A stretch of DNA of 64,000 bases from Arthrobacter sp. SLBN-122 (GTDB taxonomy: Bacteria; Actinomycetota; Actinomycetes; Actinomycetales; Micrococcaceae). The position numbers and the translations under genes are program-made. Under the pieces are notes generated by a model. That model did not search any database. It was not told where the DNA came from and saw nothing but the letters and a program-made list of their open reading frames with translations. Each line of letters begins with the position of its first letter. Positions within the stretch are counted from its first letter, which is position 1. Location: positions 2,542,001-2,606,000 of the forward strand of contig NZ_VFMS01000001.1 of assembly GCF_006715165.1 (NCBI RefSeq). The letters are read 5' to 3'. Of this stretch, positions 8,940 to 17,363 are shown one piece after another.

Positions 8940-8980
8940 AAGAACCCGGCCCCGGTACTCCGGGGCCGGGTTCTTGCGTT
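8940..8980 (+). terminator. Terminator hairpin after tRNA-Ser
   Basis: A perfect 16-bp stem (AAGAACCCGGCCCCGG at 8940-8955 pairing with 8960-8975) with a 4-nt loop follows the tRNA by a few bases. A short T-rich stretch (TTCTTGCGTTTT) comes after. It may also serve the convergent DUF2236 gene. Confidence 0.8.
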
Positions 8981-9012
8981 TTCGCCATGACGGGCCGCGG
9001 CCCAGGGGGCGG

Positions 9013-9948
9013 TTAGGCCATATCTGCCACAGGTTCTCCAATCCGCCTCAGGCGCTCCCTCGCTGCCAGTTCGCTGGGTCCCATCCGACGGCGGGGTCCG
9101 CCCAGGGCGAGATGGACGACGCCGAGCACCACCTTTGTGGCCAGTTTCACGGGCAGGGGAAAGGGGCCCAGCCGTGGAACGGAAAGCCCGAGCATCGCGC
9201 GGTACCGGGGTTCCAGGCTGTAGACGGCAGCTGCAAACAGGATCCGGTAACCGGGCTTTAGCAGGGGATGCAGCGGAGCGTTGCGGATGAACTGAACGGT
9301 TTCCTTCACCCTGGCGTCCGACCGCAGCGCGCCCTGTGTGTACCACTGGTCCAGCTGGCTGCGCATCTCCGCTTCGGACAGCGGCGCGTTGTCCACTCCC
9401 ATCAGCCGCCCGGCCTGTGCCCACTCCCTGACGTAGGCATCCGGGCCACCGGGAATGGGTCTGCCCCAAATCTTGTGGGCCGCGAGGAAGCCGTCCGTAA
9501 AGGCGATGTGAATCCAGCCGGCCAGTGCGGGATCGTTGGCACTGTAGGTACGGATGCCGCCGTCGTTGTCCTGGTAATCGCCCTGGACAGGCTCGTGCAG
9601 GCGCCGGACGCGGCGCGTTGCCTCCTCCGCGGCTGCCGTTGACCCGTATGTCACCGTGAAGATCCACCGGATGGTGTTGGCCAGCCGCCGCAGGGGATCC
9701 TCCCGGAAGTTGGAGTGTTCGTGCACTCCCGCCAGGGCGCCCGGATGGAGCGACTGCATGAGGAGCGTGCGGATTCCGCCAACGATCGGCGTCATGGAGC
9801 CGTGCACTGCCCACACGGCGGAACCGGGCAGGTGGTAGCCGGCGTCCTCACCGTCCGCCAGCCGCAGCGACCATTCGGGTGGGGCATCAGCCTTCCCGGA
9901 GAAGGTCTTTTTGACTTCGTCCTGCCAGATACGAAGGACATTGCGCAT
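9013..9948 (-). CDS. Oxygenase MpaB / DUF2236 family protein
   Basis: 311 residues. The N-terminal half has the family pattern GSAVWAVHGSMTPIVGGIRT followed by LLMQSLHPGALAGVHEHS and FREDPLRRLANTIRW, where conserved His and Arg residues are thought to bind haem or metal in the DUF2236 / MpaB / latex-clearing oxygenase group. A second conserved segment is WIHIAFTDGFLAAHKIWG. There is no signal peptide. Family members oxidise varied hydrophobic substrates; the substrate here is unknown. The gene is convergent with the tRNA and divergent from the M23 peptidase. Confidence 0.85.
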   Translation of the reverse strand: MRNVLRIWQDEVKKTFSGKADAPPEWSLRLADGEDAGYHLPGSAVWAVHGSMTPIVGGIRTLLMQSLHPGALAGVHEHSNFREDPLRRLANTIRWIFTVTYGSTAAAEEATRRVRRLHEPVQGDYQDNDGGIRTYSANDPALAGWIHIAFTDGFLAAHKIWGRPIPGGPDAYVREWAQAGRLMGVDNAPLSEAEMRSQLDQWYTQGALRSDARVKETVQFIRNAPLHPLLKPGYRILFAAAVYSLEPRYRAMLGLSVPRLGPFPLPVKLATKVVLGVVHLALGGPRRRMGPSELAARERLRRIGEPVADMA

Positions 9949-10019
9949 AAAACATTGTTGCCCATTTCAGCGAAGGTGCCCGTATCCACCGCCTGAACAG
10001 CGGAAACTCCCACCCCCTA

Positions 10020-11864
10020 ATGCCCGCAAAAAACCCGCAAACTGCCCCTATGGGGTTTCCACCCCTGCGGCGCTGTGGTCCCATGGGACATACCGTCGAG
10101 ACAACGTGCGGCAGGCCACGTCGTGGAGTCAGTCAATTGGGCAAGAATTCAGTGCCCGGCTACAGGAAGCCGGACCAGCGCAGCTTTCCCCCCGTTGCCC
10201 GCGCCGTGGCCGCTGCAGGGGTGCTGGCGGCCTCCGTTTGTGCCGTAAACCTTTCTGCCGGCTCCGCTGAGCGGGTGCAGTTGGCGGGAGCAGTTGCCGG
10301 GACCGGCGCCCAGGGTGCAGCTGTTCCCGGTGGTACCTCCGCGGGGGACAACCCCCGGGAAGCGCGCAGGGAACCGGCCCAGCCCGCGTCTGACCAGGTG
10401 GGCGCAGGTGTCGTTCCGCCGGCCATCCTGTCCAATCCGCTGGTGACCCTTGCCTTCCCGCACACTTCAATAGGGGGTGCCGTCCAAGGTGCTGACGGGG
10501 CGCTGACTGTAGGCCCCGCAGGCATGGGCAGGCCCGGAGCCGGCTTTCTCATGGCCCCGCTTCAACTTCTCAATCCGAGTTCGCCGTTCGGTTTCCGGGT
10601 CAGTCCCATCAGCGGGACCGCCGGTGATTTCCACCTGGGCCAGGATTATGCAGCGGCTTGCGGCACCCCCGTGCACGCAGCTGATGCCGGTGTTGTGCGC
10701 GCTGCCGGGTGGCATCCCTGGGGTGGCGGCAACCGCGTGGAAGTCGATCACGGCGATGGACTCATCACCACCTACAACCACCTAGAGTCCATCGGCGTCA
10801 GTTTGGGCGACACCGTCCAGGCGGGCCAGGTCATCGCGCGTGTTGGTACCACCGGCTGGTCCACGGGCTGCCACCTGCATTTCGAGGCCATCCTGGACGG
10901 TCGCTATATCAACCCGCTCAGATGGAGCTTCCTCCAGCTCCGCGACGTGAACTGGGCACTTCCTGCCGGCATGGTTTCCTACGCACCCGGCCAGACGCCG
11001 GCCGGCGGCAGGATCACCTGGACCATCCCCCTCAAAGTGGACACAGGCGATGGGTTCCCTGCAGCCGGGCTGCTGGCCCCGCCCTTCCCGCCACGCCTGC
11101 CGCTTGCTCCGGCACCTGCCCCGTCGGAGGCAACGGGTGTGGTGCTTCCGCCCCCTGATGTGCAATTGATGACGACGGCCCCGACATCCGCTGAATCTTC
11201 GGGAAGTGCCGCGTCGCCGCCGCCCACGGACCCTGCGCAGAGCCCGACCCCCAGCGATGCGACGCCGACTCCCACCGATACGGCGACTCCGGCTCCGTCT
11301 GGTTCTGGTACTGCGACGCCGTCGCCGACCGCCGCGGATACCGTGACTCCGGCGCCGTCTGGTTCTGGAACTGCTGCGCCGTCACCAACTGATTCTGGTA
11401 CTGCGACACCGACGCCCACGGACCCTAGTCCGACCCCGACACCGTCGCCGACTGATTCTGGTACTGCTGCCCCGTCGCCTACTGATTCTGGAACTGCAAC
11501 GCCATCGCCCACCGGTCCGTCGCCGAATGCTCCGGCACCGACTCCGACTGAACCTGAACCTGAACCTACTCCGGCGTCGAGCGAACCGTTGCCCCCAGCG
11601 ACTGAACCACTGCCGAGCGCCCCGGTGGCCACAACGCCGGCCCCGCCACCTGCGATCGTTGCGCCTGCGCCCGCCCCGACCGTGGTTGAGCCTGCGCCCG
11701 TGCCCGCGCCGACCGTGGTTGAGCCTGCGCCTGCGCCCGCCCCGACGACTCCGGCTCCGCCTCCGGTGGTTGAGCCTGCACCCCCTGCCGCGCTGCCGCC
11801 CGCGGAACCCGAGCCCACGCCAACCGCGACGCCAACCGCAGCGGCATCGACGCCGCCGGCCTAG
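10020..11864 (+). CDS. Secreted M23-family peptidase with long Pro/Thr/Ser-rich tail
   Basis: Up to 614 residues. A hydrophobic export segment lies at about residues 56-82, and a LytM/M23 domain at about 185-300 carries the zinc and catalytic motifs HLGQD (His205, Asp209), His254 and GCHLHFE (His285, His287). This predicts a cell-wall glycyl endopeptidase-type enzyme or an EnvC-like activator acting outside the membrane. Residues about 370-614 are low-complexity repeats of the SPTDSGTATPSPT and PAPTVVEPAP type, probably a wall-spanning or surface stalk. The start is uncertain: ATGs at 10020, 10050 and 10083 lack clear binding sites, and a GTG at 10152 would give the cleanest signal peptide. 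Confidence 0.85.
   Translation: MPAKNPQTAPMGFPPLRRCGPMGHTVETTCGRPRRGVSQLGKNSVPGYRKPDQRSFPPVARAVAAAGVLAASVCAVNLSAGSAERVQLAGAVAGTGAQGAAVPGGTSAGDNPREARREPAQPASDQVGAGVVPPAILSNPLVTLAFPHTSIGGAVQGADGALTVGPAGMGRPGAGFLMAPLQLLNPSSPFGFRVSPISGTAGDFHLGQDYAAACGTPVHAADAGVVRAAGWHPWGGGNRVEVDHGDGLITTYNHLESIGVSLGDTVQAGQVIARVGTTGWSTGCHLHFEAILDGRYINPLRWSFLQLRDVNWALPAGMVSYAPGQTPAGGRITWTIPLKVDTGDGFPAAGLLAPPFPPRLPLAPAPAPSEATGVVLPPPDVQLMTTAPTSAESSGSAASPPPTDPAQSPTPSDATPTPTDTATPAPSGSGTATPSPTAADTVTPAPSGSGTAAPSPTDSGTATPTPTDPSPTPTPSPTDSGTAAPSPTDSGTATPSPTGPSPNAPAPTPTEPEPEPTPASSEPLPPATEPLPSAPVATTPAPPPAIVAPAPAPTVVEPAPVPAPTVVEPAPAPAPTTPAPPPVVEPAPPAALPPAEPEPTPTATPTAAASTPPA
11188..11845 (+). repeat. Low-complexity repeat region inside the M23 peptidase gene
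   Basis: Degenerate direct repeats of about 30-60 bp encode Thr/Pro/Ser units (for example ACTGATTCTGGTACTG recurring with small changes), then a Pro/Ala/Val-rich set (CCGACCGTGGTTGAGCCTGC repeated). Such DNA is prone to length change by slippage and to assembly error. Confidence 0.75.
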
Positions 11865-11916
11865 GAAATCTCCACCCGGGACCCGTCCACCGGGGCATTG
11901 GCGACGAACAGTCCAC

Positions 11917-12429
11917 ATGAACAACCTTCCGCAGACCCGGAGGCCGGGGCCGCTGTACCAAATCCCCCTGGTCCTTAACGACGGCGCCAGGACAGATTTC
12001 GGCCGGTTCAGGAGAAAGGCGGTATTGGTGGTCAACGTCGCCTCCAACTGCGGCTTCACTCCCCAGTACGCCGGGCTGGAAGCCCTCTACGGTAAATTCC
12101 AGGACCGCGGATTCGAGGTCCTGGGCGTTCCCTGCAACCAATTCGCGGGGCAGGAGCCGGGCAGTGACAGCGACATCGTGGAATTCTGCGAGCGGAACTT
12201 CGGCGTGACCTTTCCGCTCACCGTCAAGTCCGACGTCCGCGGCAGGAACCAGCATCCGCTGTACACGGAGCTCACCAAGTTCAAAACCGGGCTGCTGCCC
12301 GGGCTGGTGAAGTGGAATTTCGAGAAGTTCCTGGTCAACCGTGACGGCGAGGTGGTGGCCCGGTTCGCCCCCACGGTTGAACCGGATTCCGCCGAGGTCA
12401 TCGACGCGGTGGAGCGGGCGCTCGGCTAA
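11917..12429 (+). CDS. Glutathione peroxidase family protein (Cys type)
   Basis: 170 residues. The catalytic tetrad of the family is visible: Cys45 in NVASNCGFT, Gln79 in FAGQEP, and Trp133 with Asn134 in VKWNFEKFLV. It reduces hydroperoxides. Since actinobacteria usually lack glutathione, the reductant is more likely thioredoxin (or possibly mycothiol), as for non-selenium GPx proteins generally. There is no signal peptide. The reading frame extends upstream through the M23 tail, but MNNLPQ at 11917 is the first sensible start after that gene's stop. A hairpin at 12451 follows. Confidence 0.93.
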   Translation: MNNLPQTRRPGPLYQIPLVLNDGARTDFGRFRRKAVLVVNVASNCGFTPQYAGLEALYGKFQDRGFEVLGVPCNQFAGQEPGSDSDIVEFCERNFGVTFPLTVKSDVRGRNQHPLYTELTKFKTGLLPGLVKWNFEKFLVNRDGEVVARFAPTVEPDSAEVIDAVERALG

Positions 12430-12450
12430 ACGGGGCTTTGGGCCGAATTG

Positions 12451-12480
12451 GACCTGCAAAAGCGCAGGTCTTTCAACTTT
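12451..12480 (+). terminator. Terminator hairpin after the glutathione peroxidase
   Basis: GACCTGC (12451-12457) pairs with GCAGGTC (12464-12470) around a 6-nt loop, followed by TTTCAACTTTTT. The stem is short but well placed, 22 bp after the stop codon. Confidence 0.6.
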
Positions 12481-12590
12481 TTCCACATCAGCTACGGCGA
12501 TTCACCCCAAGTTTGCCAAATGTCTGATTGGATAAATATTACTGAAGGGTACAAGGGAAGAACGGCTTCCCACCGACCATAGAGGTAGCA

Positions 12591-13520
12591 ATGGAGCACA
12601 TCGAGGCCGAACATCCCCGGCCACGCCACTTCCTACTCCACCTGAGCGATCCCCACCTGCTGGGGGGTCCGGACCCCCTCTACGGAACCGTTGACAGCGA
12701 AGCCAGGCTTATTCAGCTCTTCGACGAAGTCAAGGCGTCAGGGGCCCGGCCTGAGGCAGTCATCTTCACCGGCGACCTCGCCGACAAAGGCGATCCCCGG
12801 GCCTACGTGAAACTGCGGGCCATCGTGGAGCCTGCCTGCAGGGAGCTCGGAGCCCAGGTCATTTGGGCCATGGGCAACCACGACAACCGGGCCAACTTCC
12901 GGAAGGGCCTGCTGGACCAGCCCGGCAGCGACGAGCCGGTGGACCACAGCTACTTCATCAACGGGCTGCGCGTGATCACCCTGGACACCACCGTTCCTGG
13001 TTTCCACCACGGCGAACTGAGTGCCGCCCAGCTGGACTGGCTGGCCCGGCAGCTGGAAACCCCTGCGCCGGACGGCACCATCCTGGCCCTCCACCATCCT
13101 CCGGTCCCGTCCGTGCTGGACCTTTCCGTGCTGGTGGAACTGCGCGACCAGGCGTCGTTGGCGGCAGTGGTCCGCAACTCGGACGTCCGCACCATCCTGG
13201 CCGGCCACCTTCACTACTCCACCACGGCCAGCTTCGCCGGCGTTCCCGTCTCGGTCGCTTCCGCCACGTGCTACACCCAGGACCTGAACGTGCCTGCGGG
13301 AGGAACCCGCGGACAGGACGCCGGCCAATCCTTCAACCTGGTGCACGTCTACGAGCACACGATCGTGCACTCCGTGGTCCCGCTGGGCAGTTCACCAACA
13401 GTGGGGGAGTACGTCTCACCCGAGGAGACTGCCCGGCGCCTGGAGGCTGCGGGAGTCCGGATCCCGGAGACCACCAAGCAGCGCGCCAACGCCAAATTCG
13501 GAGTGTCCCCCGGGCGGTGA
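12591..13520 (+). CDS. Metallophosphoesterase, class III cyclic-nucleotide phosphodiesterase-like (CpdA/Rv0805 type)
   Basis: 309 residues with all metal-site motifs in order: [36 protein letters not shown] and LAGHLHYS. This is the two-metal calcineurin-like fold of CpdA and Rv0805, which hydrolyse cAMP or related phosphodiesters in the cytoplasm. The actual substrate is unproven; Rv0805-type enzymes are also active on other phosphodiesters. The start at 12591 follows AGAGGTAGCA. It forms a single-gene unit preceded by a 160-bp gap. Confidence 0.88.
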   Translation: MEHIEAEHPRPRHFLLHLSDPHLLGGPDPLYGTVDSEARLIQLFDEVKASGARPEAVIFTGDLADKGDPRAYVKLRAIVEPACRELGAQVIWAMGNHDNRANFRKGLLDQPGSDEPVDHSYFINGLRVITLDTTVPGFHHGELSAAQLDWLARQLETPAPDGTILALHHPPVPSVLDLSVLVELRDQASLAAVVRNSDVRTILAGHLHYSTTASFAGVPVSVASATCYTQDLNVPAGGTRGQDAGQSFNLVHVYEHTIVHSVVPLGSSPTVGEYVSPEETARRLEAAGVRIPETTKQRANAKFGVSPGR

Positions 13521-13581
13521 ACACGGGCAGTCGGTGAACACAGGCAGGCGGTGGAGACAGCCGGCCGGTGAGTACAGGCTG
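13514..13581. repeat. Degenerate 17-bp tandem repeat, four units
   Basis: Four successive units resemble CGGTGAACACAGGCAGG: 13514-13531, 13532-13548, 13549-13564 and 13565-13581. The first overlaps the end of the phosphodiesterase gene and the last leads into a GTACAGGCTG...CAGCCTGTAC inverted repeat just beyond the convergent stealth gene's stop. Confidence 0.6.
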
Positions 13582-13602
13582 CCAGTGCAGCCTGTACTGG
13601 GG

Positions 13603-15240
13603 CTACTTCTCCCAGGGCGCCTTGATGGGGAAATACCTTTCCAGGAAGTCCGTCACTACTTCGGCCCGCTCGTCGGCGCTGACCTCCGGAAAGCTGCCGT
13701 CGTTGAGGCAGAAGAAGTCCATGTTCCGCTTGGCGAGCAGCTTGGGCAGGTACTTCAGCCCTGACCGCATGGTGGTGTCCACGTAGCGCACCTTGGCAGC
13801 CGTCTGCGTGACAGCCCGGCCCATGAGCAGTGCGTAGTAGTGGTAGAACGAGTTGGTCACAGAGATGTTGTCCGCTGCACGGAACCGGCTGGCCGCCGTC
13901 TTGTGGAACTCCGCCGGGAACTCCTCCTCCATCTGGGCCACCACGCTGCGCCGCAGGGGTGCCGCGGTGTGCTCCAGGTGGCGCGTCGTGATCCGGCCGA
14001 ACCGGTTCCACAGGAGCTTCCGGTTCACGCGGGCGGCGTTTTCGAACCCGCTGCGCTCCGCGGCGTTCTCGCCCAGGCCGATCCTGGTTTCCGCCTCGAT
14101 GAACTTGGTGATGCCACCGGGGGTGAAGAACATGTCGGGTCCCACGGAGCGGCCAAAGAACATGTCGTCATTGGAGTAGAGGAAGTGTTCGGACAGCCCT
14201 TCAATGTGGTGGAGCTGGCATTCCACGGCCTGTGAATTGTGGGTGGGCAGCACGGAGGGGTCGGCGAAGAACTCCTCGCTGCGCACGATCGTGACCGCCG
14301 GGTGTTCTGCCAGCCAGGCAGGGGCGGGGGAGTCCGTGGCAATGAAGATGCGGCGGATCCAGGGCGCAAACATGTACACGGACCGCAGCGCGTACTTCAG
14401 TTCGTTGATCTGCCGGAAGCGGGCTTCGTGGTCGTCGCCTTCGCCCAGTACAACACCCTGCTGCTGGGCGCGGCGGGCCGCGATGTATTCCGGCGAGCTC
14501 CCATCGACCCAGGAGAAGACGATGTCGATGTCGAAGCTGATGTCGCTTGCGTGGTCGGCAAACATGTTCTCGATGGTGGGCCACGTGTGGCCGTAGCGTT
14601 CCACGGTGCCGCGGACCGCGTCCTGGCGGAGCAGGGTCCTGCGGGTCAGGGAGTTTTCGATGGGAAGGGTGAGTTCCTCGCCCTCGAAGGACCACAGTTC
14701 GATCTGCACGCCGGCAGAGGCGCCGAATTCGAAGCCGCCCACCGGCTCCACCCGGGGCCGGTACAGGCGGAAGATGCGGCCCTGCCGGTTGGGTGAGAGC
14801 TCACCGTCGGCCACCAGGACGGACGTCTTCTTCTTGGCGTCCACGGTCATGGAATAGAAGGGTTCGTCGCGGCAGGCCTCCACCAGGGCGGCACGGAGCT
14901 TTTTCCGGTCCTGCCAGTCGAGGGCCAGGACGGGCCGATCATTGTTGCCGCGGACCAAGAGGTAAGCAAGGCCGGCGTTGGCCAGGACATTGCGCAGGAA
15001 CAGCAGGTCCTCCACCATGGCCTGGTAGGGGGTCCTGGTGTCATTGATCAGGGCATAGCGGCCCTTGTGCCGGATGACGTCAGGCCGGTGCCTGAGCCGC
15101 TGCTCCGCCGCCGCCGAGGTGATCTCGGCGTGAAATTGTTCCTCCATGGACGCCTGGCCGCCGTAGTAGACCTCGTCCTGGACCGGTGCTTCTGTAATGG
15201 TTGTCTCCGAGCTGGTGGAAGTGGGCATTCTTACCTGCAT
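13603..15240 (-). CDS. Stealth family protein (hexose-1-phosphate phosphotransferase type)
   Basis: 545 residues with the four conserved Stealth regions: CR1 DIDIVFSWVDGSSPEY, CR2 RFRQINELKYALRSVYMFAPW with IRRIFIATDSPAP, CR3 around LEHTAAPLRRS, and CR4 NMDFFCLNDGS. Family members transfer sugar-1-phosphate to build phosphodiester-linked surface polysaccharides such as capsule, and are related to human GNPTAB. No signal peptide is visible, so action is at the cytoplasmic face or in the cytosol. An alternative start (MPTSTSS) lies at 15228. A HAD-family gene lies 81 bp upstream on the same strand and is likely in the same operon. Confidence 0.9.
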   Translation of the reverse strand: MQVRMPTSTSSETTITEAPVQDEVYYGGQASMEEQFHAEITSAAAEQRLRHRPDVIRHKGRYALINDTRTPYQAMVEDLLFLRNVLANAGLAYLLVRGNNDRPVLALDWQDRKKLRAALVEACRDEPFYSMTVDAKKKTSVLVADGELSPNRQGRIFRLYRPRVEPVGGFEFGASAGVQIELWSFEGEELTLPIENSLTRRTLLRQDAVRGTVERYGHTWPTIENMFADHASDISFDIDIVFSWVDGSSPEYIAARRAQQQGVVLGEGDDHEARFRQINELKYALRSVYMFAPWIRRIFIATDSPAPAWLAEHPAVTIVRSEEFFADPSVLPTHNSQAVECQLHHIEGLSEHFLYSNDDMFFGRSVGPDMFFTPGGITKFIEAETRIGLGENAAERSGFENAARVNRKLLWNRFGRITTRHLEHTAAPLRRSVVAQMEEEFPAEFHKTAASRFRAADNISVTNSFYHYYALLMGRAVTQTAAKVRYVDTTMRSGLKYLPKLLAKRNMDFFCLNDGSFPEVSADERAEVVTDFLERYFPIKAPWEK

Positions 15241-15321
15241 GATAGTCCTGCCGGAGTAACGGAAGGTTTCGGGGCGCTGTTGGGCGCCATGGTGAACGCC
15301 CGACGGCGGCCCGGCAGGGGC

Positions 15322-16251
15322 TCAGGCGTCCAGCGCCTCACGCCAGCTGCGCAGGAAGGCGCCGCCGGCGTCGTCGTGGATTACTGTCGCGTCCAGCCCC
15401 AGGTCCGCTGCGGTCAGCACCGGATACGGCTTGGCCGGCACGCCGTCCGCCGGCCGCACGTCCACATGCTTCACCTGGTGGTCGTTGTGGTGCAGCCAGT
15501 CCGCCATGGCGTAATCGGTGCGGGAGTCGCCCACCGTCCGCCAGGCCTGCGGCGTGATCCCCTGGGCTGCCAGCAGCTCCACCGCCCGGCTGGCGCCAAG
15601 GTCCTTCCCCAGCCGCACCGATTCGATGTCAGTGGAGATAATGGTGGGGTCCACCCGGTAGTCCACCTCGTCGTCGGAATTCGGTGCGTGATGGTCCAGC
15701 CGGACCACTCCCAGCCCGTGGCGGCCCATGAGCTCCATGGCCTCGGCGTCGAACAGCTTCTGCTCTGCCAGGTAATCGGCACTGGGCACATCGATGTGCT
15801 GCTCCACGGACACCATGGCCCGCTTGGTTTCATCGAAGAACATGTGGGCCGCGTAGTCCTCTGCCACCAGCCGGCGGACGTCGTCGCCGTAGGCCGCCGG
15901 AACGGCAAGCTCCCGGTCCACGTGGATGGGGCCGGGGCCGGCAGCGGTGTAGCTGAACCAGACCGCGCCCTTTTCGCAGACGGCGTGGATGATGGTTCCT
16001 GCCGGAATGCCGGCCGCGATCATTGGTTCCATGACCTGCTCGCGGATGAAGGCGTCGGAGCGGCCGGTGTTGAAGATGACGGGGATCCCCGCGGCTGCCA
16101 GGGCCACCAGGTCAAGGATGATGTCCGGCTTGACGTCCCGCGTCACGGGGCTGGCCACCGGCCCGTCCACGTCAAGCAGGAGCGCCAGCGGCGGTGCGGA
16201 CGGCAGGCGGATTCCGGGCACGGGCAGGGCAGGGGACTCGGATGCTGTCAT
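15322..16251 (-). CDS. HAD-superfamily hydrolase, sugar-phosphatase type
   Basis: 309 residues with HAD motifs in order: motif I LLLDVDGPVASP (Asp nucleophile; the usual +2 acid is the second Asp), motif II FNTGRSD, a Lys region (RLGKDLGASRAVELL), and motif IV GDSRTDYAMADWL. The cap insertion is of the large C2 type, resembling sucrose-phosphate or trehalose-phosphate phosphatases. A role trimming phosphosugars for the neighbouring Stealth transferase is plausible but inferred from position only. An 81-bp gap separates it from that gene. Confidence 0.8.
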   Translation of the reverse strand: MTASESPALPVPGIRLPSAPPLALLLDVDGPVASPVTRDVKPDIILDLVALAAAGIPVIFNTGRSDAFIREQVMEPMIAAGIPAGTIIHAVCEKGAVWFSYTAAGPGPIHVDRELAVPAAYGDDVRRLVAEDYAAHMFFDETKRAMVSVEQHIDVPSADYLAEQKLFDAEAMELMGRHGLGVVRLDHHAPNSDDEVDYRVDPTIISTDIESVRLGKDLGASRAVELLAAQGITPQAWRTVGDSRTDYAMADWLHHNDHQVKHVDVRPADGVPAKPYPVLTAADLGLDATVIHDDAGGAFLRSWREALDA

Positions 16252-16386
16252 GGCTCCATTCTGTCAGCAGGAGCGGCCCGGCCCGGCCTGCGCACTTGGC
16301 GCATGACCCATGGTCACTGTTTGGCTACAACCTGGCGCCGGTCCGCCCTGCCACTTTCGCTGGGGCAGCGCGGTGCCTACTGTGGC

Positions 16387-16689
16387 ATGGTGATATTCAA
16401 AGCTGTGGGCGAGGGCCGCCCTTACCCCGACCATGGTTACAGCACCCCCAAACAGTGGGCGTCGCTGCCGCCGCGACCGGTCCGGCTGGACGAACTGGTA
16501 ACCACCAAGCGGACCCTTGACCTGGAAGCGCTGCTGGCGGAGGATTCCACGTTTTTCGGTGACCTGTTCCCGCATGTGGTGCAGTACCAGGGGACCCTTT
16601 ACCTGGAGGACGGCCTGCACCGCGCGGTCCGGACGGCCCTGCACCAGCGCACTGCGATCCACGCCCGGGTCCTGGTGCTCGATGGCTAG
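16387..16689 (+). CDS. Small conserved-type protein with ParB-like LEDGLHRAVR motif
   Basis: 100 residues: MVIFKAVGEGRPYPDHGYST..., then LDLEALLAEDSTFFGDLFPHVV and YLEDGLHRAVRTAL. The last segment resembles the nucleotide-binding box of ParB/Srx-fold proteins (a Gly-x-x-Arg/His pattern), but the match is weak. I recall similar actinobacterial proteins being labelled antitoxin-like; nothing in the sequence supports a toxin partner here. Its stop codon overlaps the next gene's start by 8 bp, so the two are translationally coupled. Confidence 0.75.
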   Translation: MVIFKAVGEGRPYPDHGYSTPKQWASLPPRPVRLDELVTTKRTLDLEALLAEDSTFFGDLFPHVVQYQGTLYLEDGLHRAVRTALHQRTAIHARVLVLDG

Positions 16690-17356
16690 GAAGCGGCCGA
16701 AGGACCCCGGTGTCCTGCACGGCCACCATGTAGTTTCCGGTCCCGAGCTGCGCGCCGCCATGGAAGCGGCTGCCGATGCCGATGAGACCGCCCGGGTCCG
16801 CCGCCGCGTGCTGCACGGGGTGGTGCTGGTCCTCCTGACGGGACTGATCGCCGCAGGCATCATCGTTGCGCTGGCCATCATCAACGGCCGGCTGCGGATT
16901 CCCGCCGCCGAGCCGGCCCCAACACCGGTGTCATCCTGCCCGGCCTCGATGTTCGACTACACGCCCAACGAGAAGATCAACCTCAACGTCTACAACTCCA
17001 CCAGCAGGCCCGGGCTGGCCCGCACCGTTGCGGACGACCTCCTGGCACGGAAGTTCGTGGTGGGAAACGTCTCGAACATTAACGCGGGGTACCGCGGGGT
17101 GGCGGCCGTGGTGTCAGGGTCAGCCGGACAAGCCGCGGCATTTACCGTGCAGCGCAATGTGCAGGGGTCTGACTACTTCCAGGACGGCAGGACCGATGCC
17201 AGCGTGGACCTGATCCTGGCTCAGGACTACAAGGCTCTCGTCCCGCCGGACCTGGTGGACCAGACGCCCGGAAAGCTCAGCTGCCCGCGGGAAAGCCGGC
17301 GCACAGCGGACACCGAGAAACTGCCCGTGACCCCTGCGGCTGCCTCCGCGCCCTGA
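16682..17356 (+). CDS. Membrane-anchored LytR C-terminal (LytR_C) domain protein
   Basis: 224 residues: a short cytoplasmic N-terminus, one transmembrane segment at about 43-66 (VVLVLLTGLIAAGIIVALAII), then an extracytoplasmic LytR_C-like domain beginning INLNVYNSTSRPGLARTVADDL and including VSGSAGQAAAF. The domain is known from LytR-CpsA-Psr proteins and from free-standing actinobacterial wall proteins, but the catalytic LCP domain is missing. It overlaps the upstream gene by 8 bp and is convergent with the TetR gene 7 bp away. Confidence 0.82.
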   Translation: MARKRPKDPGVLHGHHVVSGPELRAAMEAAADADETARVRRRVLHGVVLVLLTGLIAAGIIVALAIINGRLRIPAAEPAPTPVSSCPASMFDYTPNEKINLNVYNSTSRPGLARTVADDLLARKFVVGNVSNINAGYRGVAAVVSGSAGQAAAFTVQRNVQGSDYFQDGRTDASVDLILAQDYKALVPPDLVDQTPGKLSCPRESRRTADTEKLPVTPAAASAP

Positions 17357-17363
17357 CGCTTAC

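Noticed and set aside
11566..12486. 306-residue minus-strand reading frame
   Set aside because: Antisense to the M23 tail and the glutathione peroxidase gene.
16387..17356. Toxin-antitoxin module
   Set aside because: The small first protein resembles some labelled antitoxin-like, but the second is a LytR_C membrane protein, not a toxin.
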